From an uncultured Oscillospiraceae bacterium (GTDB lineage: Bacteria > Bacillota > Clostridia > Oscillospirales > Oscillospiraceae): 64,000 bases of DNA. The stretch is taken from assembly GCA_947588605.1 (NCBI GenBank), contig CANPYK010000002.1, positions 1 to 64,000 on the forward strand, in the 5' to 3' direction. Below are positions 43,356 through 51,008 of this stretch, in pieces. The notes under the pieces were generated by a model. The model made no database searches and was not told the origin of the DNA. It worked only from the letters and a program-made list of their open reading frames with translations. Made by a program: the position numbers and the translations under genes. Position 1 is the first letter of the stretch, and the number at the start of each line of letters is the position of its first letter.

Positions 43356-44693
43356 ATGAAAAAGCTTCTCGCAGCCCTTTTAGCTCTCACCCTGCTTTTC
43401 TCCCTCGCTCCCATGGCCCTGGCCGCATCCAGTTACTACCCGGATGATACCCCCTACCCGGTAGAGGGCGGCAACATTTACATCGACGAGGAAACCAAGA
43501 CCGTCGACGGCGCCGACTGGGGGACCGTCACCTCAGCCGCCATCCCCAATGGCGTTACCACTATTGGAAGTTATGCGTTTGCCGGGTGCGATTTCCTGAC
43601 CAACGTCACCATCCCCAACAGCGTCAACAAAATTGGAGAATACGCGTTCGCTGAGTGCAACGGCCTGACCAGCATTACCATCCCAAACAGCGTTACCTAC
43701 CTTGGAACCTTTGCGTTCGAGAAATGCGGCAGCCTGGTCAGCGTGACCCTCTCCAACAAGCTCTCCTATATCAATGTCGCCGCGTTCGCAGACTGCACCA
43801 GCCTTACCAGCGTGACCATCCCCAGCAGCGTTAAAGAAATTGGAGAAGGCGCGTTTTCGGGATGCACGGGCCTTACCAGCGTCACTATTCCCAGCAGCGT
43901 CACGACTATTCAAAGCTTTGCGTTCCAGGGATGCACAAGCCTTACCGGCATCACCATCCCCAGCAGCGTCAAGAGCATCCAAAATTATGTGTTTTCTGAT
44001 TGTCCCAACCTGACTGATATCTATTTTGGAGGGTCTAAAGCTCAGTGGGACTCTCTCGACGGTCCAACTGTATTCGGAGGTGAAGTATCGAGTGATACCT
44101 GGTTTGACCCCAATATCACCACCGTCCACTACAACTCCTCCGGCCCTTCCACCACCACCCCCGCCGGCTTCACTGACCTTGTGGATTGGAACAAAGCCCC
44201 CGTCAACTGGGCTGTGGACAACAAATTTGCCGACGCCAAGAGCGCTTCCGTCTTCGGGACCACCGATCCCTGCCCCCGGTGGGAGGTGGTGGACATGATC
44301 TGGAAGGCCATGGGGTCCCCCGAGCCGACGGCCACTTCCGTCCCGTTTACCGACGTGGACCCCTCGGCCCCTTATTTCAAGGCCGTCTGCTGGGCCTATG
44401 AGGAAAAGATCACCAACGGCATCAACCCCACCACCTTCGGGCCTGATACCACCGTGGAGCGCGGCGACGCCATGACCTTCCTCTACCGCGCCGCCAAGAA
44501 GCCCGCCGTCACCGTCACGAATACCTTCCCCGATGTCCCCGTGGGCGAATATTACGCCGCCCCCATCACCTGGGCCGTCAACCAGAAGACCCCCATCACC
44601 ACCGGCGCCAACGGCGTCTTCCTGCCCGAGGAGTCCGTCAAGCGCGGCGAGATGGTCACCTTCCTCTACCGCTGGGTCGTAGAGAATAAATAA
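43356..44693 (+). CDS. Surface protein with BspA-type leucine-rich repeats and SLH domains
   Basis: A 445-residue exported protein. A signal peptide (about 1-23, ending ALAAS) is followed by seven 23-residue LRR_5/BspA-type repeats (pattern IPNSVxxIGxYAFAxCxxLT, about residues 60-225). A Thr/Ser/Pro linker leads to three SLH repeats (WAVDNKFADAKSA, FTDVDPSAPYFKAVCWAYEE, FPDVPVGEYYAAPITWAVNQ). BspA-type repeats bind host or bacterial surface proteins in other species; SLH anchors to wall polymer. ATG at 43356 follows AAGGAGG. Confidence 0.9.
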   Translation: MKKLLAALLALTLLFSLAPMALAASSYYPDDTPYPVEGGNIYIDEETKTVDGADWGTVTSAAIPNGVTTIGSYAFAGCDFLTNVTIPNSVNKIGEYAFAECNGLTSITIPNSVTYLGTFAFEKCGSLVSVTLSNKLSYINVAAFADCTSLTSVTIPSSVKEIGEGAFSGCTGLTSVTIPSSVTTIQSFAFQGCTSLTGITIPSSVKSIQNYVFSDCPNLTDIYFGGSKAQWDSLDGPTVFGGEVSSDTWFDPNITTVHYNSSGPSTTTPAGFTDLVDWNKAPVNWAVDNKFADAKSASVFGTTDPCPRWEVVDMIWKAMGSPEPTATSVPFTDVDPSAPYFKAVCWAYEEKITNGINPTTFGPDTTVERGDAMTFLYRAAKKPAVTVTNTFPDVPVGEYYAAPITWAVNQKTPITTGANGVFLPEESVKRGEMVTFLYRWVVENK

Positions 44694-44704
44694 GGAAACA
44701 ACGA

Positions 44705-44750
44705 ACCCCCGGCGCGGATCCCATGGGATCCACACCGGGGGTCCATTTTT
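44705..44750 (+). terminator. Intrinsic terminator after the LRR/SLH gene
   Basis: ACCCCCGG / CCGGGGGT outer stem and GGATCCCATGGGATCC inner palindrome (44716-44731), followed by CCATTTTTT. Confidence 0.8.
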
Positions 44751-44781
44751 TAAACCCGCCCGCGTTGTTTGAATGAGAGCA

Positions 44782-45513
44782 TCAGTTGTGGGAAAGCCGA
44801 TACCCCGCCATGCCCACCGCCGCCAGGGTCATGGCGGCGGACCAGAGGAGGACAGGCCAGAGGTGGGGGAGCAGGTTTGCATAATCTAGGGCCAGCGCCG
44901 CGCGGGCGGCCTGGGCGGCGTGGAGGAAGGGGAAGACTTTGACGACCTTTTCGAAAACGCCGCCGACCAGCGCCGGGTCGAACCAGACGCCGGAGAGCCA
45001 GGCGGAGACGTTGGTGACCAGCGCCCCGCACACGCCGCCGATCTGCTTTTCCGTGAGGAGGCTTCCCAGCAGCAGCCCCAGGGCATCATAAAAGAGGCCC
45101 ATGGGCAGGAGGACCGCCGCCGCCAAAAGGGTGCCCGGGCCCGGCTTCAGCCCGAAGAACGCGGCGAACATAAGGCACGCCAGACTTTGCGCCAGCCCCA
45201 CGGGCAAAAGCGGCAGGAGATACCCCCCGATGAAGTCCGCCGGCCGCATGGGCGAGGCCAGAAGCCGCGTCATGAACGCCCCGGACCTGTCCCGGGCCGC
45301 CAGCATCCCGGCAAAGAGGCTGAGAAAGCTGAGGCCGAAGACGGCGATCCCCGGGGCCAGGGAGCCGATGGGGAAGATGTCCGCCGGGACGCTCTGACCG
45401 ATGAGGGACATGAGCGCCAGGATCAAAAGGGGAAAGAGGACGCCGAAAAAGAGCGTCAGCTTGTCCCGCGCGATCTCCTTGCCGTTTCTCCCGGCAAAGG
45501 CAAGACATTTCAT
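44782..45513 (-). CDS. ABC-2 type transporter permease
   Basis: A 243-residue permease with about six membrane helices (for example LTLFFGVLFPLLILALMSLI and LLAAAVLLPMGLFYDALGLL) in the ABC-2 pattern. It starts in a 4-nt overlap with the ATPase gene before it. The pair is expected to form an exporter for a lipid, drug, antimicrobial peptide or polymer; the substrate cannot be told. Confidence 0.88.
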   Translation of the reverse strand: MKCLAFAGRNGKEIARDKLTLFFGVLFPLLILALMSLIGQSVPADIFPIGSLAPGIAVFGLSFLSLFAGMLAARDRSGAFMTRLLASPMRPADFIGGYLLPLLPVGLAQSLACLMFAAFFGLKPGPGTLLAAAVLLPMGLFYDALGLLLGSLLTEKQIGGVCGALVTNVSAWLSGVWFDPALVGGVFEKVVKVFPFLHAAQAARAALALDYANLLPHLWPVLLWSAAMTLAAVGMAGYRLSHN

Positions 45514-46232
45514 GGCTCGTCACCTCCCGCCAGCTTCACAAAGGCGTCCTCAAAGGCCGTGACGCCCGCAAGTTTACATAATTCATCCGCCGTGCCCCGC
45601 GCCGCCAATTTTCCGCCGGCCATGATGCCGATCTCGTCGGCCAGGGCCCGGGCCTCCTCCAGATAGTGGGTGGTGAGCACCAGCGTCACCTGGCCCCGCA
45701 GGCCCTCGATGACGCGCCAGAGCTCCCGCCGCGCCAGCACGTCCAGCCCCAGGGTGGGCTCGTCCAGGAAGAGCACGCGGGGCTCGGTGATCAGCGCCAT
45801 GGCGATGGACAGCCGCCTCTGCCACCCGCCGGAGAGGGTGGAGGCCCTCTGTCCCGCCCGGTCCGTCAGGGATAGCTCCGCCATGAGCTCCTCCGTGCGT
45901 CGGCGCCTGTCGGGCAGGCCGTAGAGCCCGCACATGAGCTCCAGATTCTCCCGCACCGTCAGGCGCGCCGCCACGGCGGTCTCCTGGGGCGAGACGGCGG
46001 TGAGGGCCTTGGCGGCCAGGGCGTCGTGTACCACACTGCGGCCGAGGATCAGCGCGTCCCCGCCGCTGGGGGCGGTGAGGCCCGTGAGCATCCGGACGGT
46101 GGTGGTTTTCCCGGCCCCGTTGACGCCCAGAAGGGCGAAAAAGCACCCCTCCCGCACCGTCAGGTCCAGCGCGTCCACCGCCGTCACGTTCTTGTAGCGC
46201 TTGGTGAGCGCCCGCGTCTCGATGGCGTTCAC
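45510..46232 (-). CDS. ABC transporter ATP-binding protein
   Basis: A 240-residue ATPase of the ABC-2 exporter type with Walker A GVNGAGKTTTVRML, signature LSGGWQRRLSIAMAL (W in place of the usual Q/M), Walker B VLFLDEPTLGLD and the switch His in TTHYLEEARAL. GTG start overlaps the stop of the AbrB-like gene (GTGA). It powers the permease encoded next. Confidence 0.92.
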   Translation of the reverse strand: MNAIETRALTKRYKNVTAVDALDLTVREGCFFALLGVNGAGKTTTVRMLTGLTAPSGGDALILGRSVVHDALAAKALTAVSPQETAVAARLTVRENLELMCGLYGLPDRRRRTEELMAELSLTDRAGQRASTLSGGWQRRLSIAMALITEPRVLFLDEPTLGLDVLARRELWRVIEGLRGQVTLVLTTHYLEEARALADEIGIMAGGKLAARGTADELCKLAGVTAFEDAFVKLAGGDEP

Positions 46233-46528
46233 GGCTCCTCCCCGGAAAGCGTTTTCCGCACCTCCCCGGCGAAGACCTCCGCGTTTTCCGGGTCCTCCGC
46301 CGGCAGGACCTCCGACGCCCGCCCGTCAAAGACGGCGTCCGCCAGCTTCGTCAGCACCGACGGCCGCTCCAGGGCGATGCCCCGCCTGGGGTGGGCCAGC
46401 AGGACCAGCGTGTCCCCGGGCTCCAGCCCGAACATCTCCCGCACCTCCTTGGGCACCACGATCTGCCCCTTCGGCCCCAGCCTCACCGTCCCCATAAACG
46501 GTGTGGGCGCGTCTTTTTTTCGTTTCAT
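46229..46528 (-). CDS. AbrB/SpoVT-family DNA-binding protein
   Basis: A 99-residue protein. Residues about 12-55 form a swapped-hairpin AbrB domain (MGTVRLGPKGQIVVPKEVRE, FGLEPGDTLVLLAHPRRGIA). The C-terminal part is acidic and unassigned. First gene of a three-gene operon with the ABC-2 exporter, so it is probably a local regulator. ATG at 46528 is chosen because GAGGTGATCC lies just upstream. Confidence 0.88.
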   Translation of the reverse strand: MKRKKDAPTPFMGTVRLGPKGQIVVPKEVREMFGLEPGDTLVLLAHPRRGIALERPSVLTKLADAVFDGRASEVLPAEDPENAEVFAGEVRKTLSGEEP

Positions 46529-46576
46529 ACGGATCACCTCGTGCAAGAAGTATAAAAAGTATTACTTTTCTTACTT

Positions 46577-46605
46577 ATGATACCATGGGCTGCGCGTTTT
46601 GTCAA
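46577..46605 (-). promoter_or_regulatory. Promoter and possible operator of the AbrB-ABC operon
   Basis: Minus strand: TTGACA (46605-46600), 17-nt spacer, TATCAT (46582-46577). Just downstream (46547-46575) is an AT-rich inverted repeat AAGTA...TACTT, a plausible AbrB-type site. Confidence 0.65.
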
Positions 46606-46619
46606 GAGGAAATTTGAAC

Positions 46620-46914
46620 CGACACGAACCACCCCTGCCGCTTCGCGGCTGTCCCCACCGTAGGAGGGGCTAAAGGGAGGACGCCGGCCCCACCAAGGTC
46701 GGGGTGGCGCGAAGCGCCGGGGTGGTGCTGCAATCCGTTCATCGGAAGTGTCAGTTACGCTCAACAAGCTCGAATACCCCGCCGCTGCGGCGGCGCCCTT
46801 TTTCCGAAAAAGGGGTCAAGGGGAATAAGGATGCGGCGCTTTGCGCCGCGTTTAAAAAATTGCGCCGCAAAGCGGCGCAACCTTTTTTGGTAGGGGCGGG
46901 TTCTAAACCCGCCC
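46620..46914. repeat. Composite intergenic repeat element (copy 3) with a short palindrome at its end
   Basis: Almost colinear with 42590-42865: GAACCACCCCTGCCGCTT, CGGCTGTCCCC, GGTCGGGGTGGCGCGAAGCG, AGCTCGAATACCCC, CCGAAAAAGGGGTC, TTGCGCCGC-AAA-GCGGCGCAA with a T run (46859-46888). It ends with a GGGCGGGTT/AACCCGCCC palindrome at 46894-46914. The middle third differs between copies. Confidence 0.85.
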
Positions 46915-47006
46915 GTTCCCCGTTCCTGCCCTTCGTAAAAATTTTGTGAACCCCTTGCATTTCACGGGAAAAGCATGTAAGCTTTAGGGTGGAAGGAGGT
47001 GGGAGT

Positions 47007-47819
47007 ATGCCTTGCGCGTACGCGCACAAACGGTTTGCGGACGAGGTGCTCCGGGAGCTTCCGCGGCAGACGCGGGAGGAGATCCTGGCGTTTCGGGAGC
47101 TTTATGACATCGGCCTGCACGGGCCGGACATCCTTTTCTACCACAGCCCGCTGACGCCCAGCGCCGTCACCAGGATCGGCCACGGCACCCACCACATCAG
47201 CGGCCGGGACGTGTTCGCCCACGCTGCCAAGGTCCTGCGCGCCCATCCCGAGCCTCTTTACCGGGTCTACGTGTGGGGGTATATGTGCCACTTCGCCCTG
47301 GACTGCATGTGCCACGGGTACGTGAACCGGTTCGCCAAGGACCGGGGCGTCAGCCACAACGAGATCGAGATGGAGTTCGACCGGTTCCTCACCGTCTCGG
47401 ACGGCTTCGATCCCCTGCGGTACGATACCGCCGCCCATCTGGTCCCCAGCCGCCGGAACGCCGCCGTGGCGGCGGCCTTCTTCACCGGCGTGGAGGCGAA
47501 GGACGTGATGAAGTCCCTGCGGTCCATGAAGCGCTGCCTGCGGCTGCTTTTAGCGCCGGACATGCTCAAGCGCCGGGCGCTTTTAGCGGCCTTCCGGGCC
47601 ACGGGGCACTATAAGGAGCTCTCGGGCCTTGTTATGAGCCTGGAGCCCAGCCCCCTGTGCCGCGAGAGCAGCCAGCGGCTATCGGAGCTTTACAAGCTGG
47701 CCGTTCCCCTGGCCGTGAAGCTCATCACCGAGTTCGACCGCGTCACGGCAGGCAAGCTCCCCCCGGACCGCCACCTGGACATGGACTTCCTCTCCACCGT
47801 GCCGGGGAAAAAGAAATAG
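47007..47819 (+). CDS. Zinc-dependent phospholipase C-like protein
   Basis: A 270-residue protein related to the zinc-dependent phospholipase C/S1-P1 nuclease fold: N-terminal AYAHKRFADEVL, GLHGPDILFYH, a GHGTHHISGRD stretch and CHFALDCMCHGYVNRF supply His/Asp metal ligands. No signal peptide is seen, unlike secreted clostridial alpha-toxin types, so this belongs to the uncharacterised cytoplasmic group. ATG at 47007 follows GGAAGGAGG. Substrate unknown. Confidence 0.82.
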   Translation: MPCAYAHKRFADEVLRELPRQTREEILAFRELYDIGLHGPDILFYHSPLTPSAVTRIGHGTHHISGRDVFAHAAKVLRAHPEPLYRVYVWGYMCHFALDCMCHGYVNRFAKDRGVSHNEIEMEFDRFLTVSDGFDPLRYDTAAHLVPSRRNAAVAAAFFTGVEAKDVMKSLRSMKRCLRLLLAPDMLKRRALLAAFRATGHYKELSGLVMSLEPSPLCRESSQRLSELYKLAVPLAVKLITEFDRVTAGKLPPDRHLDMDFLSTVPGKKK

Positions 47820-47826
47820 AGAACGC

Positions 47827-47867
47827 AAAAACCGCTTCCCGGTTCTGATGCCGGGAGGCGGTTTTTT
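47827..47867 (+). terminator. Intrinsic terminator after the phospholipase-like gene
   Basis: AAACCGCTTCCCGG pairing with CCGGGAGGCGGTTT (one mismatch) and a six-T run. Confidence 0.8.
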
Positions 47868-47877
47868 GGCAAGGGGG

Positions 47878-47960
47878 ACGGGCGGGTTTGGAACCCGCCC
47901 CTACAGCGGGAATTGGAGCAATCCGAAACAACAACACGGGCGGGCACATGGGCCCGCCCG
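47878..47960. repeat. Two short palindromic repeats
   Basis: GGGCGGGTT/AACCCGCCC at 47880-47900 and a variant GGGCGGGC-ACATG-GGCCCGCCC at 47938-47959, the latter ending close to the stop of the RadC gene. Confidence 0.75.
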
Positions 47961-47971
47961 CTTTCGCCGGC

Positions 47972-48715
47972 TCAGTATTTCGGCTGCCTGAAATTTACCA
48001 CATTTGGGTCGGTCTTGTACCGGGCCAGGAGGGGACTGGCGGGAGGGGCGAGGGGGTGCTCGCTGGCCATGGAGACGAAGTCGAAGCCGGCCACCACCAG
48101 GTGGTCCAGGAGCGTGACGCCGTAGCCGGCCAGGAACCGGGAGAGGCTGTCGGTGGTGAGCCTGTCCTCCCGGGAGGGGAGGGCCACGCCGTTGGGGTGG
48201 TTGTGGGCGATGATGAGGGCCGCGGCGTCCCGCTCCTGGGCCTCGATGAGCAGGGCGTAGGTGTCCACCTTCAGCCGGGAGACATCGCCCTCGCAGATGG
48301 CGCGGCAGGAGAGAAGGCGCAGGTCCTCGTCCAGGCAAAGCGCGTACATCATCTCCCGCTCCAGGCCGAGCAGCCGGGGCACCAGATAGTCCCCCGCCCG
48401 GGCGGGGCCGGAAATGACCGGCAGGGCGGCCTTCTCGCTCAGCGACCGGCGCACGAGACAGCCGGCCAGCGCCGTCAGGGCGGCGGCGCTTTTGTCCAGA
48501 CCCTCCAGTCCCAGAAGCTCCTCGGGACCGGCGTTGAGGACGCCGGAGAGAGAGTCAAAGTAGGTGAGCAGGCCCCTGGCGGCGGGAGTCAGGCGGTCCT
48601 CCGGCTCCACGTAGCTGAGCAGGAGCTCCAGAAGCTCCCGCGGGGGAAGCTCCGCGTGGGGCGCGCGGAGGAAGCGTTCCTTGAGAGCGGCGCGTCGGGC
48701 CGCGATGCCGCTCAC
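47972..48715 (-). CDS. RadC-family protein with intact JAMM motif
   Basis: A 247-residue RadC-like protein: an N-terminal helix-hairpin-helix region (LLGLEGLDKSAAALTALAGC) and a C-terminal JAB/MPN domain with the complete JAMM zinc motif (AALIIAHNHPNGVALPSRED). Despite the name, RadC is not proven to act in DNA repair; the JAMM motif predicts zinc peptidase activity. It starts in a 4-nt overlap with a second RadC-like gene. Confidence 0.9.
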   Translation of the reverse strand: MSGIAARRAALKERFLRAPHAELPPRELLELLLSYVEPEDRLTPAARGLLTYFDSLSGVLNAGPEELLGLEGLDKSAAALTALAGCLVRRSLSEKAALPVISGPARAGDYLVPRLLGLEREMMYALCLDEDLRLLSCRAICEGDVSRLKVDTYALLIEAQERDAAALIIAHNHPNGVALPSREDRLTTDSLSRFLAGYGVTLLDHLVVAGFDFVSMASEHPLAPPASPLLARYKTDPNVVNFRQPKY

Positions 48716-49419
48716 GGCTTCGGCCCTCGCCCGTCGGGCAAGCGGAAGGACGGGCCGTTAGGGGAGAGGCGGCTGACGGTGGGCAGGTAATCCGTGGGGG
48801 TGACCACGATATAGTCCCGGAGAACGATGCCCGCCCGCTCCAGCTCCCGCTTAAGGCCGATGGCCAGGGACAGGTCCATATCGGGGACGCCGCCGGGGCC
48901 GCCGAGGCCCCGCCCTAAATAGAGGGCGGAGGAGCCGATGAGCCGCGCCTGGTTGGCGATGACCGCCGCCAGCCCGGCGCTGTCGGGCCTTTCCGGGACG
49001 GAGGAGGAGCGCAGGGCCGCCACGGTGCCGTCCTGCCCCAGGTAGACCGCCAGGTACTTGTCCCGCTCCGCCCCGCGCAGATTGGCCAGGAGCAGGTCCC
49101 GGATGCCGCGGCCCGTGAGGCGCGTGCCCGCAAGGCCCCGGCTTCTGGCCATGTCCCGACAGCAGCCCAGGATCCCCAGGAGCAGCGCCGAGTGCTCGCC
49201 CACGCCGGCGATCTCGCACAGCTCGGCGGCGGAGGCGTCAAAGATGGCCGTGAGACTGCCGAAGCGCCGCAAAAGGCTTTCCGCCAGCGGGCGCACGTCC
49301 CGCCGGGGGATGGAGACGAAAAGCGCCAGCTCCAAAAGCTCCGCGTCCGTCACGCCCTCCCCGCCGGAGGCGAGGAACCGCGTCCTCAACCGCTCCCGGT
49401 GCCCGTCATGCTCGCCCAA
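48712..49419 (-). CDS. RadC-like protein with a degenerate JAMM motif
   Basis: A 235-residue paralogue of the next protein: the helical N-terminus (RERLRTRFLASGGEGVTDAE, ELCEIAGVGEHSALLLGILG) is well kept. At the place of the HxHP...SxxD zinc motif it has LYLGRGLGGPGGVPDMDLSL, without the histidines, so it cannot bind zinc in the usual way. The start is TTG at 49419 after AGGAGGCGAGGG; the nearby ATG is out of frame. It is coupled to the active-looking RadC and may act as its partner or regulator, as non-catalytic MPN proteins do. Confidence 0.83.
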   Translation of the reverse strand: MGEHDGHRERLRTRFLASGGEGVTDAELLELALFVSIPRRDVRPLAESLLRRFGSLTAIFDASAAELCEIAGVGEHSALLLGILGCCRDMARSRGLAGTRLTGRGIRDLLLANLRGAERDKYLAVYLGQDGTVAALRSSSVPERPDSAGLAAVIANQARLIGSSALYLGRGLGGPGGVPDMDLSLAIGLKRELERAGIVLRDYIVVTPTDYLPTVSRLSPNGPSFRLPDGRGPKP

Positions 49420-49458
49420 CTGCCCTCGCCTCCTGTCTCTTTCGTGTCCCGCCGCCCT

Positions 49459-50973
49459 TTATGACCGCTCTTCGATGAGGGGCAGGTAGTGGAGATACTC
49501 GCTCTCCAGGATGCACTTCTTTTCCGTGTTCGCCATGGCCTTTTTCACCTCGCCGGTGGAGTAGGCCACATTGGCGATGGTGCCGGCGCCGGCCACACAG
49601 CCGCCGGGACAGCCCATGCCCTCCAGGAGGTAGCCGTTATACTTCCCGGCCTTGGCTAAAGTCAGCATCTTTTTGCACTCCTGAAGGCCGTTGGCGTTGG
49701 CGACCTTGATCTCCCGGTCCGGGGCCAGCTGTTTGGCGGCGTTGACCACCGCCTGCGCCACGCCGCCGGCCACGGCGAAGCCCTTGCCGTCGGCGGTGGC
49801 CTCGTCCAGGACGTCGCCGGCCAGCTCCGCCGGGTCGATCTCCTTGGCGTCGAACATACCCAGCACCTCCTCGAAGGTGAGGACGAAGTCCACGTCGGAG
49901 CGTATCTCCTTCCGGCTGGCCTCCAGCTTCTTGGCCGCGCAGGGGCCGATGAAGCAGACCTTGCATCCCGGGTGGTCCTTCTTGATCATCCGGCCCGTGA
50001 GCACCATGGGCGTCAGGGCCATGGAGATGTTGTCCGCGATGGTAGGGAAGAGCTTCTTGGCCATCATGGTCCACGCGGGACAGCAGGAGGTGGCCATGAA
50101 GGGCCGCTCCTCCGGGACCTCCCGGAGGAAGTCCTGGGCCTCCTGGAGGGTGCAGATGTCCGCGCCGATGGAGACCTCCACCACGTCCTCAAAGCCCAGG
50201 GCCTTGAAGGCGGGGCGGATCTTGTCGTATGTAAGGTGCGTGCCGAACTGTCCGCAGAAGGCCGGGGCAATAGCGGCGTAGACGGGCGTCTCGGACTTGA
50301 TGGCCATGACGGTCTGGTAGATCTGGCCCTTGTCGGCGATGGCGGCGAAGGGACAGCTCACCAGGCACTGGCCGCAGGAGACGCACTTGGACTGATCGAT
50401 CTCCGCCCGGCCGTAGGAGTCGGTGCGGATGGCGCCCATGCCGCAGGCGGCGGCGCAGGGGCGCTCCTGCTTGATGATGGCGTGATAGGAGCAGGCGTCG
50501 GCGCACCGGCCGCACTTGACGCACAGGTGCTCGTCGATGACGCTTTTGCCGTCCGCCATGGAGATGGCCTTCCGGGGGCAGACCTCCAGGCACGGATGCT
50601 CAAAGCACCCCTGGCAGGCGTTGGTGACGATGACCGCCTTCTCCGGGCACTTGTTGCAGGCGAATTTGATGACGTTCACCAGTGGAGGGGTGTAGTATTT
50701 CTCGGCGATGACGCTGTCGCTGACGCCGTCGTTGAGCTCCACCTGCTCGGCCACGTTGCGGATGGGAAGGCCCATGGCCAGCCTGAGCCTCTCGCCCACG
50801 ATGGCCCGCTCTAAGAAGATGCTGTCCCGGTAGGTGGCCACCTCGCCGGGGATGATCTTGTAGGGAAGGCGCACGATCTCCCTGGAGATGTCCCCGCCCT
50901 CGTAGGCGACGCGGGCGATCTCCGTAAAAATCTTGTGGCGGATCTTTGTCTTGTTGGATTCCAGTCCTCGCAT
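49459..50973 (-). CDS. Monomeric [FeFe]-hydrogenase (group B-like) with N-terminal ferredoxin-type clusters
   Basis: A 504-residue protein. Cys-rich segments (CQGCFEHPCLEVCP; CVKCGRCADACSYHAI; CVSCGQCLVSCPFAAI) bind [4Fe-4S] clusters. The H-cluster motifs are TSCCPAW (L1), FIGPCAAKK (L2) and EGMGCPGGCVAG (L3), keeping all four cluster cysteines. This pattern matches the clostridial group-B hydrogenases with no known partner subunits; they likely oxidise or produce H2 with ferredoxin. Maturation genes are not in the window. ATG at 50973 follows AGGAGG. Confidence 0.92.
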   Translation of the reverse strand: MRGLESNKTKIRHKIFTEIARVAYEGGDISREIVRLPYKIIPGEVATYRDSIFLERAIVGERLRLAMGLPIRNVAEQVELNDGVSDSVIAEKYYTPPLVNVIKFACNKCPEKAVIVTNACQGCFEHPCLEVCPRKAISMADGKSVIDEHLCVKCGRCADACSYHAIIKQERPCAAACGMGAIRTDSYGRAEIDQSKCVSCGQCLVSCPFAAIADKGQIYQTVMAIKSETPVYAAIAPAFCGQFGTHLTYDKIRPAFKALGFEDVVEVSIGADICTLQEAQDFLREVPEERPFMATSCCPAWTMMAKKLFPTIADNISMALTPMVLTGRMIKKDHPGCKVCFIGPCAAKKLEASRKEIRSDVDFVLTFEEVLGMFDAKEIDPAELAGDVLDEATADGKGFAVAGGVAQAVVNAAKQLAPDREIKVANANGLQECKKMLTLAKAGKYNGYLLEGMGCPGGCVAGAGTIANVAYSTGEVKKAMANTEKKCILESEYLHYLPLIEERS

Positions 50974-51008
50974 ATCGGTGAGCCTCCTATGTAAATTTTT
51001 TGTTTTCC

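Noticed and set aside
43540-44060. Possible CRISPR-like array because of regularly spaced repeats
   Set aside because: The 69-bp periodicity is the 23-residue leucine-rich repeat of a coding gene in frame; there are no unique spacers or cas genes.
48712-49419. A pseudogene call for the degenerate RadC
   Set aside because: The frame is full length with a ribosome-binding site and overlap to the next gene; only the metal motif is lost, so a working non-catalytic protein is more likely.
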